DNA of 64,000 bases from Comamonas sp. BIGb0124 (GCF_003752175.1 NZ_RJVF01000008.1:248001-312000), one strand, 5' to 3'; shown: positions 42,274-51,634, numbered from the stretch's first letter. Program-made: numbers and translations. The notes: a model not told the origin generated them from the sequence alone.

Positions 42274-44466
42274 TCAGGCCACCTCGACCGTGAACGAGTA
42301 GCGGTTGGTGGCGCTGCCGTCCGGCGAAGTCACCTCGACGACGATCCTGCTGCCTGCCGAAACCGGCACCACCGTGCGGCTGGACTGCGCCACCGCGGCG
42401 CCGTTGACCTTCAGCCCGCTCGCCTTGTTGGACATGGCACGGGGTCGGATCGCCACGCTGCGCTGTCCGGCCGGCACTTTCAGGCGGTAGTCGAAGGTCC
42501 ACGGATCGAACTTGTTCGGCAGCACGTTCGGCGTCCCGTTGGCGGGCGCTGCCCAGTACACGTTCACACCCACCAGCGTGGCTTGCTCGAACTCGACGTT
42601 GCTCAGCGTGGCGTACTTGCGGTAGCCGTTGTCCACGTTGTAGTCGATGCCGATGCCGTTCGGATAATCCACCGTCGGCTTGCTGAGGTAATCGACGGGC
42701 TTGCCGTAGCCGCTGCCGATGGGGCCGATGGCCATCCAGTTCTTGTCGCGCCACATGTCGCCCACGATACTCATGCGGTTGGCGATGCCGCCGCGGATGG
42801 ACGGCTTGGACGCGGCGTCGCCCTCGTCGATCAGTTGCTGGAAACACTGCACGAAGTTGTCCACGCAAGCCATGCCCACGGGCACCTCCTGGTGAGCATT
42901 GGTGACCTCCACGATCTGGCCGTCGACGATGCGTTTGCGGTAATCGGCCAGCAACTGCAGCGTCAGCGACAGGAACAGATCGACCTTGACGGACGAATAC
43001 TGCGTGGTGTCCGCCGTCGTCGGGCGGTTGCAGCCCCACATGTCGGAGCCGAACACCCAGCCGGCCTCATGCACCACCGCCGTCACCGTGCCGTTGGTGT
43101 GGCCCGGGATGATGAAAATGCTGACCTTGCTGCTGCCCAGGTCGAACGTGTGGCCATCCGGCACGGCAATCGCCGCCGTTCCCGCCGCACGGCGATTGGC
43201 ATTGCTGTCGGCCATGAAAGCGGCTTTTTCGATGCCCGAACAATAGAACGGGATACCGGCCGAGGTGAAGTTGTAGATCTGCGACGAGTGATCGGAGTGG
43301 TTATGACCCACGATCATGTCATAGGGTTTGGTCGCAATCGAATCGACGAAGGACTTGAGATTGGCTTTATCCGGCGAAATCTGGCCGCAATCGAATACTA
43401 AACCGCGCGTGCTGCCTTCGATGTAATAGACGAAAGGCCCGAGATTCTCTGCCTTGTTGAATATCTTCCAGACCTTGGGCTTGGCGCCCGATGCTTCATG
43501 GTAAACGGTGGCCTGGTATTCGGCCGTATCGGGCACACCTGTTTTCCAGAAGAACTCCCGCACCACGCTGGGCTCGAGATCGTCGCGCACGGCCACCGCT
43601 TTCAGGCGCACCGTGCCGTTGGACGCGTACTGCAGCACGCCCTGTGCATAGAAGTCGTAAAGCCGGCCGCTGCTCAGCGGATCGGCCGGCTCGCTGCCGT
43701 CGGTCGTGACGGTGTAGTAGATCGCAGCGCCGGCCGTCGGCGTGGAAATGCGGATGAAGCGGCGCGGCGCGGTCGTGCCCGACTTGCACATCACCTGAGG
43801 CGGCGAGGTCAGCCGGCCCGTGATGGCCTTGAGCACCGCTTCGGCCTCGGCGACCGTGATCTGGGCCTTGGGCGAGAAGGCCGTGGCACTGGTTCCCTGC
43901 ATGTAGCCGGCGCCGACCAGCGCATTGACCGATGCCCGGTATTCCTCGCCGATCTGAGCGGCATCGCTGAAAATCGATAGCGCATCGGCTTGCGTCGTGG
44001 TGATGCCGAAAGCCTTGGCGTACACCCCGGCGGCCCACTCGCGGGTCGCGTCGGCGTCGGGCGCGAAAGCGGTGCCTGCGTTGCCGATCACCGACTCTTC
44101 CAGCGCCGTCTCGATCTGCCGCGAGTACGGGGTCTGGTCCAGCACCACATCGCTGTACTTCGGCTGCACCGCCTTGTACTGGTCGTTGTACGACGACGAA
44201 TGCACCCAGTCGAAGTGATCGGCCACGGTGGCCACGAAGGCGCCACGGGCCAGCGCCGGCGCGCCCGCGACCGGCGGCGTCACCGGTGCCTCGTCGTCGT
44301 TCGATCCACCCCCCAGGCAACCCGCAAGCATCATGGACGGAGCGGCCAGCATCGGCAATCCCAGCATTCTGGAAAACGCCCGGCGGGACATCCCCGTGCG
44401 TTCCGCAATCGTGTTCGAACCACTGTCCTGATTTGCGCCTGGGCTTGTCTCGAAGGTTTTTCGCAT
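42274..44466 (-). CDS. Metallo-beta-lactamase-fold lipoprotein with SLH-like repeats
   Basis: 730 aa. An RRAFSRMLG twin-arginine-like motif precedes the lipobox LAGCLGG, indicating export and lipidation. Residues about 85-215 contain SLH-like segments (FAPDADATREWAAGVYAKAFGI, GYMQGTSATAFSPKAQITVAE), usually a cell-surface anchoring module. A beta-sandwich of the chitobiase/FN3 type follows. The MBL domain (about 340-600) has the zinc motif HNHSDH, then HTNGTVTAVV and a distal DMWG. A cadherin-like tail closes it (PAGQRSVAIRPRAMS). An AGGAAT ribosome site supports 44466. Hydrolase of unknown substrate, probably controlled by the divergent IclR regulator. Confidence 0.8.
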   Translation of the reverse strand: MRKTFETSPGANQDSGSNTIAERTGMSRRAFSRMLGLPMLAAPSMMLAGCLGGGSNDDEAPVTPPVAGAPALARGAFVATVADHFDWVHSSSYNDQYKAVQPKYSDVVLDQTPYSRQIETALEESVIGNAGTAFAPDADATREWAAGVYAKAFGITTTQADALSIFSDAAQIGEEYRASVNALVGAGYMQGTSATAFSPKAQITVAEAEAVLKAITGRLTSPPQVMCKSGTTAPRRFIRISTPTAGAAIYYTVTTDGSEPADPLSSGRLYDFYAQGVLQYASNGTVRLKAVAVRDDLEPSVVREFFWKTGVPDTAEYQATVYHEASGAKPKVWKIFNKAENLGPFVYYIEGSTRGLVFDCGQISPDKANLKSFVDSIATKPYDMIVGHNHSDHSSQIYNFTSAGIPFYCSGIEKAAFMADSNANRRAAGTAAIAVPDGHTFDLGSSKVSIFIIPGHTNGTVTAVVHEAGWVFGSDMWGCNRPTTADTTQYSSVKVDLFLSLTLQLLADYRKRIVDGQIVEVTNAHQEVPVGMACVDNFVQCFQQLIDEGDAASKPSIRGGIANRMSIVGDMWRDKNWMAIGPIGSGYGKPVDYLSKPTVDYPNGIGIDYNVDNGYRKYATLSNVEFEQATLVGVNVYWAAPANGTPNVLPNKFDPWTFDYRLKVPAGQRSVAIRPRAMSNKASGLKVNGAAVAQSSRTVVPVSAGSRIVVEVTSPDGSATNRYSFTVEVA

Positions 44467-44675
44467 CTCTGTTATTCCTGGGTATGAGTTGTTCTGTCAT
44501 CCATGCATCTTCATGGACGTACTGGATGGTACAAAACGATGCGAGTTTTCCAACCTATGGAATACCCTTAACAGGAAACCGACTGCAAAAAGTCTCGCAG
44601 ACCCTTTTTCGTGCCTGAATCGAGATCCGCTTCCCCATCGAATCGAATCAACCGAATGACTTGACACAACGGAAT

Positions 44676-44691
44676 TGGAAAATATTTTCCA
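44676..44691. promoter_or_regulatory. IclR-box-like 16-base palindrome
   Basis: TGGAAAATATTTTCCA is a perfect palindrome that starts 10 bases after a TTGACA -35-like hexamer. It closely resembles the E. coli IclR box TGGAAATNATTTCCA. It lies between the IclR-type gene and the MBL lipoprotein gene, so it is the likely operator for both. Confidence 0.6.
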
Positions 44692-44741
44692 GTATCCAGA
44701 GGCCGCTCGAAGGCGCCGCTCCCGGGCGTAAAGCCTCAACT

Positions 44742-44754
44742 GGAAACGCTTTCC
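44742..44754. promoter_or_regulatory. Second, weaker IclR-like palindrome
   Basis: GGAAACGCTTTCC, an inverted repeat of GGAAA/TTTCC with 3-base centre, 51 bases downstream of the better palindrome and 70 bases before the regulator start. Confidence 0.35.
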
Positions 44755-44823
44755 TCGTCGGAACGGCGTTGCGCTTCGGCTAGACTCGCGGGAAAAGCAC
44801 TACACGGAAATTCCGCGCCCACC

Positions 44824-45606
44824 ATGGCAGCCCTCATCGAACGATCATTCAAGGTTCTCGAGCACCTGATCCAGTATCCGGAAGGCTGCCCTCTCTCGGC
44901 GCTCTCGTCTGCGCTGGACATTCCGCTCAGCGCCACGCACCGCATGCTCACCGATCTGGTGACGCTGGGCTATGTCCGGCAGCGCGAACGCGACGGCCAC
45001 TACATGCTGACCATCAAGCTCGCCGCCATGGGGCTCAACTATCTGGGGACCACCGGCGTGGTCGACGTGTCGCAGCCCTTGCTCGACGAGCTGGCCGTGC
45101 AGAGCGGCGAACTGGTGCGGCTGGGTGTCGTCGACGGCGACGACCTCATCTTCGTGGCCAAGGCGCAGGGTGCACGCAAGGGCCTGTTCTACGACACCGA
45201 CATGGGCCTGTCGGTCCCGCTGTCGTGCAGTGCGGCGGGCTACGCCTGGCTCTCCACGCTCAGCGACGACGAGGCCATCTCCAAGGTCTCTCGCCAGGGC
45301 CTGGGCAAACCCGAGAACTACGGGCCCAAGGCCCCCACCACGCTGGCCGGCGTGAGCGCGCAGATCAAGGCTGCACGCAAACGCGGTTTCAGCCTCATCG
45401 TCGAAGTCTTTGCGCCCGCCATGAGCGCGATGGCGGCCCCGGTGCGCGGCGTCGACGGCACGGTGATCGGCGTGGTGACCATTGCCGGGCCGCTGGTCCG
45501 GCTGACCAAGGCCCGCATGGAGGCGCTCGGCCCCCTGCTCCAGTCCACCGCTCACGACATCGGCATGGCCAGCCGCGGCTCCAAGCATTTCCGTCACGCC
45601 AACTGA
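44824..45606 (+). CDS. IclR-family regulator
   Basis: 260 aa. The N-terminal winged helix is in LIERSFKVLEHLIQYPEG, LSSALDIPLSATHRMLTDL and LGYVRQR; the IclR effector domain follows (QSGELVRLGVVDGDDLIFVAKA, GAPVRGVDGTVIGVVTIAGP-like end). Divergent from the MBL lipoprotein gene and probably its regulator as well as its own. The ligand is not known. Confidence 0.88.
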   Translation: MAALIERSFKVLEHLIQYPEGCPLSALSSALDIPLSATHRMLTDLVTLGYVRQRERDGHYMLTIKLAAMGLNYLGTTGVVDVSQPLLDELAVQSGELVRLGVVDGDDLIFVAKAQGARKGLFYDTDMGLSVPLSCSAAGYAWLSTLSDDEAISKVSRQGLGKPENYGPKAPTTLAGVSAQIKAARKRGFSLIVEVFAPAMSAMAAPVRGVDGTVIGVVTIAGPLVRLTKARMEALGPLLQSTAHDIGMASRGSKHFRHAN

Positions 45607-45608
45607 AG

Positions 45609-45647
45609 ACGCCTGCCCCGCGCGCATGGGGCGCACGGGACAGGCGT
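45609..45647. terminator. Inverted repeat between convergent genes
   Basis: ACGCCTG (45609-45615) pairs with CAGGCGT (45641-45647), with CCCG/CGGG further inside. It lies between the IclR gene and the convergent DUF4394 lipoprotein gene. No U-tract, so its terminator role is uncertain. Confidence 0.35.
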
Positions 45648-45672
45648 GGTCTGTTTCAGCCGTTGTACAGCG

Positions 45673-47268
45673 TCAGAATCGGATGGCGATGTCACGCACC
45701 ACGGGACCCGAAGCGCCGCCGATCAGGGACAGGCTGGCATCGCCCGTGGTGTTGCGGTACAGCGTGGCGGCACCGCTGGTCAGCGACAGCGTGTAGAGCG
45801 TGAACGGACCGCTCGCACCGCTGCGCAACGCGGCCAGGACCAGGCCGTTGGCGCCGCCGGCGATGTCGAATGCACCCTGCCCGTTGAGCGTCACGCCCAG
45901 GGGACCGACGTTTTCCAGCGTGCCGTCGTTCGGCGGATTCTGCTTGGCCAGCACGTTCTCGTTGGCATCGAGGTCGTACAGCGTCGTCGCGGTGGTGCCG
46001 GCAAAGCTGTTGGTGTAGGCACCGGCCACCACCTTGGCAGGCGTGCTGCGGTTGATCGTGCCATCGGTGATGGTGATGCCGGTTTCCACATTGATGCGCA
46101 GGCTCTGACCGGTTTCACTGATCACACGCAGGCGGTCGGCAACCGGGTTGAAATCCACCGTGAACTGGCTGCCGTCCAGGCCGGTGTAGGGAGCCGATGT
46201 GTCGGCCGGATCGGCGGCCAGCGTCGAAACCACGGTTGCGGCGCCGCTGCCCGTGTCGATGCTGACCACCCGCGCGTTGCTGGTCAGGCCATACAGCTTG
46301 CCGTTCGCCGGGCGGAAATCGATGCCCAGCACCGTCTCGCCCGAAGCCAGTCCGCTGATCGCCACGGCCGTCGACACCGTGTTGGGCGCAGCCGGTGCAA
46401 AGCTGGACAGGCGCGAGGCGTCGTCGAGCAGATACACCCGCAGTGCTTCGGGCTGAACCAGGGTCAGTCCGATCACGGCCTCGCCCGTGCCGATGGGGCC
46501 GACCGCCTTGGCCCCGGCATCGCCGCTCAGCGGCACGGTGTAGAGCTGGGTCGAACCGCCGACCGCGAGTGCGGCGTAACCCACGTTGTTGCGGGCATCG
46601 ATGTCGAAGCCGTTGCTCGAGGTGAACGTCACCTTCAGCGGCACCGGATTGGCCAGCGTTCCGTCGTTGGGCGGATCCTGCAGATACAGCGTCCCGGCGG
46701 CATCCAGGTTGAAGAGCTGTGTGGTGGTGGTGCCGGCAAAAGCGTTGGTATAGGCGGACGCGGTGACCGATGCTGCGGGGCCGTTGATGGGCTTGTCTTC
46801 CGTCACGCCGCCCGTGGTCACGTCCACCCGCAGGTTCTGACCGGTATTGCTGACCAGACGCAGACGATCGGCGACCGGGTTGAAATCGACCCCGAACTGA
46901 TTGCCGGCAAGGGGTACGGACAGGGTGGACTTGAGCGTCAGCACACCGGTGCTGGCATCCAGGGTGTAGATGCGGTTGGTGCTGCTGACCGCATAGATCG
47001 CGCCGTCGGCCGGGCGCACATCGATACCGACCAGCGACTCGCCACCGGCCAGGCCGGACAGTGCCACATTGCTCGAGATCGTTCCGGGCGTGGTCCGGTT
47101 GAACGAGATGACGCGGTTGGCGGCGGTCACGGCCACGGTGTCTCCGAGAACGACGGGCGCGGGGGGCATCTCGCCGTCTCCGTGGTCGTCACCGCCGCCA
47201 CCGCCGCACGCGGCCAGAGTGGCCACGGCAGCCAGAGCGAGGGAACTGAGTTTCAGGTATTGAGGCAT
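45673..47268 (-). CDS. Lipoprotein with two tandem DUF4394 propeller domains
   Basis: 531 aa. Lipobox LAACGGG after a short signal peptide. The remainder consists of two copies of a DUF4394 domain (about residues 40-280 and 290-530). Each has matching blocks: GIDVRPADGAIYAVSSTNRI and GIDFRPANGKLYGLTSNARV, then VDFNPVADRLRLVSNTGQNL and VDFNPVADRLRVISETGQSL, then AYTNAFAGTTTTQLFNLD and AYTNSFAGTTATTLYDLD. Function unknown; the repeat structure suggests a beta-propeller on the cell surface. The start at 47268 is set by the signal peptide. Confidence 0.85.
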   Translation of the reverse strand: MPQYLKLSSLALAAVATLAACGGGGGDDHGDGEMPPAPVVLGDTVAVTAANRVISFNRTTPGTISSNVALSGLAGGESLVGIDVRPADGAIYAVSSTNRIYTLDASTGVLTLKSTLSVPLAGNQFGVDFNPVADRLRLVSNTGQNLRVDVTTGGVTEDKPINGPAASVTASAYTNAFAGTTTTQLFNLDAAGTLYLQDPPNDGTLANPVPLKVTFTSSNGFDIDARNNVGYAALAVGGSTQLYTVPLSGDAGAKAVGPIGTGEAVIGLTLVQPEALRVYLLDDASRLSSFAPAAPNTVSTAVAISGLASGETVLGIDFRPANGKLYGLTSNARVVSIDTGSGAATVVSTLAADPADTSAPYTGLDGSQFTVDFNPVADRLRVISETGQSLRINVETGITITDGTINRSTPAKVVAGAYTNSFAGTTATTLYDLDANENVLAKQNPPNDGTLENVGPLGVTLNGQGAFDIAGGANGLVLAALRSGASGPFTLYTLSLTSGAATLYRNTTGDASLSLIGGASGPVVRDIAIRF

Positions 47269-47643
47269 GTTGCAAGTCCTGTGGAGTGGAGGGATATGCC
47301 ACGCGCTTGTTATTGGCGTTCTATACGAGCGACATGTTTCCACTACCCACCGCGATGCCATCTGGATGCAGGGGCCACGCATCTATTACAATTGGTTTCA
47401 TCTTGCCGTAACGAGGCTGTCTCCCGACCGACAGGCTGCAGCGCCACGGCAACCCTCTCACACCGGCCGCTGTTTTGCGCGCGAAGGGCTTGCAGCGCCG
47501 TCCTCGTACGGAACGACCCCTGCACCACGCGATCGCCGTCATCGACAAATCCACACACTTGCAGAGCCTGAATGACAGGATTCGATTCTAGAATTCCACC
47601 AGACTGCCGATAACAAGGCAGCGAGATCAGGGAAAGAAAAAAC
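47269..47643. other. Intergenic region, no gene seen
   Basis: About 375 bases upstream of both the DUF4394 lipoprotein gene (minus) and a small plus-strand gene. Open frames here are short and Arg-rich or Pro-rich, typical of shadows. No repeat recognised. Confidence 0.4.
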
Positions 47644-47871
47644 ATGCAGTGGAGTACGCCTCAGACCGACCGCGACTGGGTGATCAAGACATGGCTCGAA
47701 CGCCCTGTCGACTTGCGCCGCAGCACCTATTTGCAGAGCTTCATCGACATGGTCTGGGACACTTCGTACCGGTTCTCGGCCGTGCGCACCCGGCACGCCG
47801 AGCTCATGGCCCAGGCACTCGATCCGTATCTCGAGGATTCGAGAACGGCGAGCCCTCAGGCCCTCACCTGA
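47644..47871 (+). CDS. Hypothetical protein, 75 aa
   Basis: Small, mixed-charge, helical protein (DWVIKTWLERPVDLRRSTYL, VRTRHAELMAQALDP). A GGGAAAG site lies ahead of the ATG. No family recognised. It ends 8 bases past the stop of the convergent BLUF gene. Confidence 0.5.
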   Translation: MQWSTPQTDRDWVIKTWLERPVDLRRSTYLQSFIDMVWDTSYRFSAVRTRHAELMAQALDPYLEDSRTASPQALT

Positions 47872-48271
47872 TGAATCGTTTGTTGTGAATCAACTCGCCG
47901 ATGAAGGCCTCGACCTCGTCGGCATCGGTGTGGCTCTCGGCCAGCAGACCGGCGACGGCGTCGTTGAACCGGCCGTCGTGCAGATAACCCATCGACCAGT
48001 CCTCGAAATCGCGCGAGATGATCGGTTTCCGGGCCAGGACCCGCACCCGTCCGTGTCGCGGGTCTGCCGATATACGCGCCATCAGCGTGTCCAGCACCGT
48101 GGCCGGGCCTTCGAGCACCTGCGTGAAATGCTCGCCGTCATAGGTCAGCAGGCCCGTGATCTCATGCTCGGCGTTGAATGTGCGGGCGACCGCCAGAATG
48201 TCTGAAACGGTCTGAAGCCGGCTTCCGATCTGGGCTTTGCTGACATAGAAAATGCGCGTGAGTCGGGTCAT
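47864..48271 (-). CDS. Short BLUF-domain blue-light sensor
   Basis: 135 aa, essentially one BLUF domain of the kind that binds FAD and responds to blue light. The flavin tyrosine is in RIFYVSKA near the N-terminus, with ARTFNAEHEITGLLTYDG, FTQVLEGP (conserved Gln) and DFEDWSMGY (Trp/Met) following in the canonical order. No output domain is fused, so it must act through a partner protein. The start at 48271 gives MTRLTRIFYVS, the normal BLUF beginning. Confidence 0.88.
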   Translation of the reverse strand: MTRLTRIFYVSKAQIGSRLQTVSDILAVARTFNAEHEITGLLTYDGEHFTQVLEGPATVLDTLMARISADPRHGRVRVLARKPIISRDFEDWSMGYLHDGRFNDAVAGLLAESHTDADEVEAFIGELIHNKRFIR

Positions 48272-48589
48272 GAATAGTCGATTGGTGTAGCCACATTTAG
48301 CCACAGTTGCTAACATTTTATACGAGTGGTTAGCGAACGCACGCCGCCTGCGCAGTCGTGGCCCATCCACGACCGCCGCAAACCCGCATGGACGGAAATC
48401 CGTCCCTGCGTGGCTGCACAGCGTCGATTTACCGGCCCTGCTTCAAAGCCGCCCCTCCACATCCCGGTTTTTCCTGGGCTTGCGAAGGGCCAAAGCGCTG
48501 CCCGAACATGGAACGGATCCTGCTCTATGTCTTCATGCGACTCGGCACAGCCGCGGTCGCCACGCCGCGACATCCCTCTTCATCAGCCC
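48272..48589. other. Divergent intergenic region with short direct repeat
   Basis: About 320 bases between the BLUF and gamma-glutamyltransferase genes. TAGCCACA occurs twice 10 bases apart (48288-48295 and 48298-48305), in front of the BLUF gene, and GTGGTTAGC follows at 48326. The rest is GC-rich with no accepted gene. Confidence 0.4.
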
Positions 48590-50800
48590 ATGACACATCC
48601 ACTTCGACACGCCACCGCCCGCCCTGCCCTCTGGAGCCTGAGCCTCGTCCTGGCCCTGGCCGCGTGCGGCGGCGGCAGCAGCCCTTCCGACAACGACACG
48701 GCCGGCGACGGCGAGACGACCCCGACCGTCCCCACGCCCGACCCGACCCCGACGCGGACCGTCACATTCGATCCGGCACGCTGCGAGCCGCAGAGCGGCG
48801 CACCCTACGGCCAGACCGTGGGTCTCAAGGGCTCGAATCTGATGGTCACCTCGGCCGACGTGAATGCCTCGGCAGCAGGCTGCAAGGTGCTGGCACAGGG
48901 CGGCACCGCCATCGATGCGGCCATCGCGGTTCAAGCCGTGCTGGGCGTGACCGAGCCCTTCGGTTCGGGCCTGGGTGGCGGATCCGTGATCACCTACTAC
49001 GACGCCGCTTCAGGTGCGGTGCGCACCTTCGACGGCCTGTCTTCGGCGCCGGCCGAAGTCGGCGGCGTCGACACCATCTACAAGGCAACGGCCCAGGACG
49101 TTTCATCCGTCGCACCCTACAACCTCTGCAAATCCGGTCTGAGCGCCGGCGCCAGCATCTCGGCGCAGCAGGGCAACACCAACATCTCGGCCCGTGCAGC
49201 CGGCGTGCCCGGCACCCTGGCAGTGCTCGACTCGGTGCACCGCATCTACGGCAAGACCGCCTGGAATGCGCTGTGGGGCGACGCCATCGACCTGGCGAAC
49301 AAGGGCTTCCCGATGTCGCCCTACATGTACACCACGCTGTACGCGGAGGCCAGCGAATACGACGACGACGGCAACCCCGTGGCCGCCGGCAGCGCCGTAT
49401 CGGCCTGGGTCAATTCCGCCGGCACGGCCAAGGGTGCGGCACGCTGCAAGTACCCCGACATCAACGCGCGCTACTGCGAGCCGACCGACGCCAGCAAACA
49501 GAAGCCGCTGGCCATCGGCACGCTCATCCGCAATCCCGAACTCGCGGCCTCGATGGAGATCGTGCGTGACGGCGGTGCCCAGGCCTTCTACGACCCGGCC
49601 GGCGCCATCGCTCCGGCCATCGTCGCCAAGCTCACGAGCGGCCAACTGCCCTGTACGTCGATCCTGCCGAGCTCGGGCACGACGGCCGCGCCGGCCATTG
49701 CCGGCACCATCGCCAGAATCCCCAGCCTGATGACGGCCGCCGACTTCGCCGCCTACAAGGCCGTCGAACGCAAGCCTTTGGTGGGCACCCATTTCGGCAT
49801 GACGATCTACACCCAGCCTGCACCGTCGTTCGGCGGCCTGGTGACGCTCTACAACCTGGGCTTGATGGAGCGCAAACAACTGGCCGGCATGCCCTTCAAC
49901 GGCACCGACTACCTACACCTCGTCACCGAGGGCAGCCGCCTGGCCAACGCCGACCGCCGCAACATCGTGGGCGATCCGGCCTACTCCAACGTGAACGCGC
50001 GTGTCGCCACCCTGCTCTCGCCGGCCTACCTCGATGCACGTGCCGCGCTGATCACGGACACCGCACTCGCGACCGCGCCGGCCGGTACAACTGCCGACGG
50101 CATTGCCGCGTTCGTCGCCACCAGCCCAGCCCATGACGACACGCTGGCCTCGGCGGTGCGCAAGACCTCGCGAACCAGCGCCATGCAGCTGGCAAGCGCC
50201 GGACAAGCCGCTGCCCACGACGAAGACTGGAACACCACCAGCAATCTGGCCATCGTCGACGGCTACGGCAACGCCATCTCCATGACGACCACCATCAACA
50301 CGCACTGGGGTTCGCATATCGAAGCGGCCGGCATCCTGATCAACAACGCGATGTCGAACTTCTCGGCCAGCACGCTGGGCTTCGACGTCAACGGCTACCA
50401 GGCCAACAAGCGCCCGCGCTCGTCCATCTCTCCAGCCATCGCCTTCGATGCCGAAGGCCGGCTCCAGATGGTCTGGGGCTCTGCCGGCGGCGGCCCCATC
50501 CCCGACTACATCGTGAAGACCTTCCTGGGCCACACCGTCTACGGCATGGACATCCAGGAAGCCGTCAACGCCGACAATTTCACCGGCCAGAACGGAACCG
50601 CGCAGCTCGAGGCCGGCAAGCCGATTGCAGACCAGGTCGGCAACCTCGTCTCCAAGTACGGCAACACCGCCGCCAACGCCGAAGCGACAGGCCTCAAGAG
50701 CGGCATCAGCGGCATTGCCGTGAGTTACGACACCAACGGATTCCCGGTCTACAGCGGAGCGGCCGACAGCCGGCGGAACGGGGCGGCGAACGGGTATTGA
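48590..50800 (+). CDS. Gamma-glutamyltransferase-family lipoprotein
   Basis: 736 aa. Lipoprotein signal ending LALAACGGG, a Thr/Pro-rich linker, then the GGT fold. GLKGSNLMVTSADVNASAAG and QGGTAIDAAIAVQAVLGVTEPFGSGLGGG open the large subunit. The autoprocessing site is DWNTTSNLAIVDGYGNA: Thr549 would be the N-terminal nucleophile of the small subunit, as in other GGTs. MTTTINTHWGS and RPRSSISPAIAF follow. Acts on gamma-glutamyl peptides such as glutathione outside the cytoplasm. The large subunit carries an insertion (residues 250-300). The lipid anchor is unusual, as most GGTs are soluble periplasmic. Confidence 0.88.
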   Translation: MTHPLRHATARPALWSLSLVLALAACGGGSSPSDNDTAGDGETTPTVPTPDPTPTRTVTFDPARCEPQSGAPYGQTVGLKGSNLMVTSADVNASAAGCKVLAQGGTAIDAAIAVQAVLGVTEPFGSGLGGGSVITYYDAASGAVRTFDGLSSAPAEVGGVDTIYKATAQDVSSVAPYNLCKSGLSAGASISAQQGNTNISARAAGVPGTLAVLDSVHRIYGKTAWNALWGDAIDLANKGFPMSPYMYTTLYAEASEYDDDGNPVAAGSAVSAWVNSAGTAKGAARCKYPDINARYCEPTDASKQKPLAIGTLIRNPELAASMEIVRDGGAQAFYDPAGAIAPAIVAKLTSGQLPCTSILPSSGTTAAPAIAGTIARIPSLMTAADFAAYKAVERKPLVGTHFGMTIYTQPAPSFGGLVTLYNLGLMERKQLAGMPFNGTDYLHLVTEGSRLANADRRNIVGDPAYSNVNARVATLLSPAYLDARAALITDTALATAPAGTTADGIAAFVATSPAHDDTLASAVRKTSRTSAMQLASAGQAAAHDEDWNTTSNLAIVDGYGNAISMTTTINTHWGSHIEAAGILINNAMSNFSASTLGFDVNGYQANKRPRSSISPAIAFDAEGRLQMVWGSAGGGPIPDYIVKTFLGHTVYGMDIQEAVNADNFTGQNGTAQLEAGKPIADQVGNLVSKYGNTAANAEATGLKSGISGIAVSYDTNGFPVYSGAADSRRNGAANGY

Positions 50801-50920
50801 GCAAGCCTTGCCGGCTCAGAACCCATCCTTCACCGTCAACATGGCGCTGCGGTACACGTCGAGTCTGAGTCCGAGCAACCATTCAAGCAGCGAACCCAGC
50901 CTCTCGTGTCTACCAGTAGA

Positions 50921-51634
50921 TCACTGTGCATCCCACCGCTTCTGCGCCTTGATTCGATCAAAAGACGGGAGCATTGCCTTGATAATCGGGACATTCGCCA
51001 ACGCAGGGAAGTAACTACGAAACGCTGCCTCATCCTTCGCCTGTTGGTCTGTGATGACAATATCGAAGGTGCCTCCCGAAGCCCCCGCGATGGCTTGATC
51101 GATCAATGGAATCAGCGGCCCTGCCCGAAACTCCTCACCCTGGCGCTCTCGCACCGTCGCCTCGACATGACCCAGATAGTAGACACCGGGCGCGGTGACC
51201 TTCAGATTGGCATACAGGGGAACAAAAAACAAGCCATGGACAGGGAACGCGCTGGCCAAAGCACTGAAACCGACCAGCTCGTAACTACCGGGATCCAGTG
51301 ACATCCGCAACAGGTAGTGATTCCCTCGCGTAGAGCTATTGGTTTCCTGTCGTGCCTTGTCGTCAACGACAAAGTTCCAACGGTCCGCCGCTTCAGTCGC
51401 GCCTGGCTTTTCAACGTGCAGCACATTGAGCTTGGGCTGATAGCGAGTCTTATATGGGTTCTTGATGGTCGCAGTCATCAGAAACACCGGCTTGCTCGCT
51501 GCGGTCACGCTCTCTGCCGGATCTTCGAACGTCATCTTGGTTCGTGTCGCGCATCCTGTCAGCAAGAGTACTGCCAGTACGCTGGCTACAGCGAGGCCTC
51601 GCCCCCATCCTGTCGATTTCATCATCATCCTCAT
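50921..51634 (-). CDS. Lipoprotein of unknown function, 237 aa
   Basis: A signal peptide with lipobox LLLTGCAT (about residues 22-29) is followed by a beta-rich domain (VFLMTATIKNPYKTRYQPKL, PGSYELVGFSA, VYYLGHVEATVRE). Resembles uncharacterised lipoproteins that bind or display on the outer membrane. ATG at 51634 or one of the nearby in-frame ATGs. Its upstream side borders the low-GC island. Confidence 0.65.
   Translation of the reverse strand: MRMMMKSTGWGRGLAVASVLAVLLLTGCATRTKMTFEDPAESVTAASKPVFLMTATIKNPYKTRYQPKLNVLHVEKPGATEAADRWNFVVDDKARQETNSSTRGNHYLLRMSLDPGSYELVGFSALASAFPVHGLFFVPLYANLKVTAPGVYYLGHVEATVRERQGEEFRAGPLIPLIDQAIAGASGGTFDIVITDQQAKDEAAFRSYFPALANVPIIKAMLPSFDRIKAQKRWDAQ

Larger units (their letters stand above)
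44467..44823. other. Divergent intergenic region with promoter and operator elements
   Basis: About 360 bases. It holds a TTGACA hexamer (44661-44666), the palindromes listed separately and an inverted TTCC-N7-GGAA element at 44548-44562. No coding frame was seen. Confidence 0.5.
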
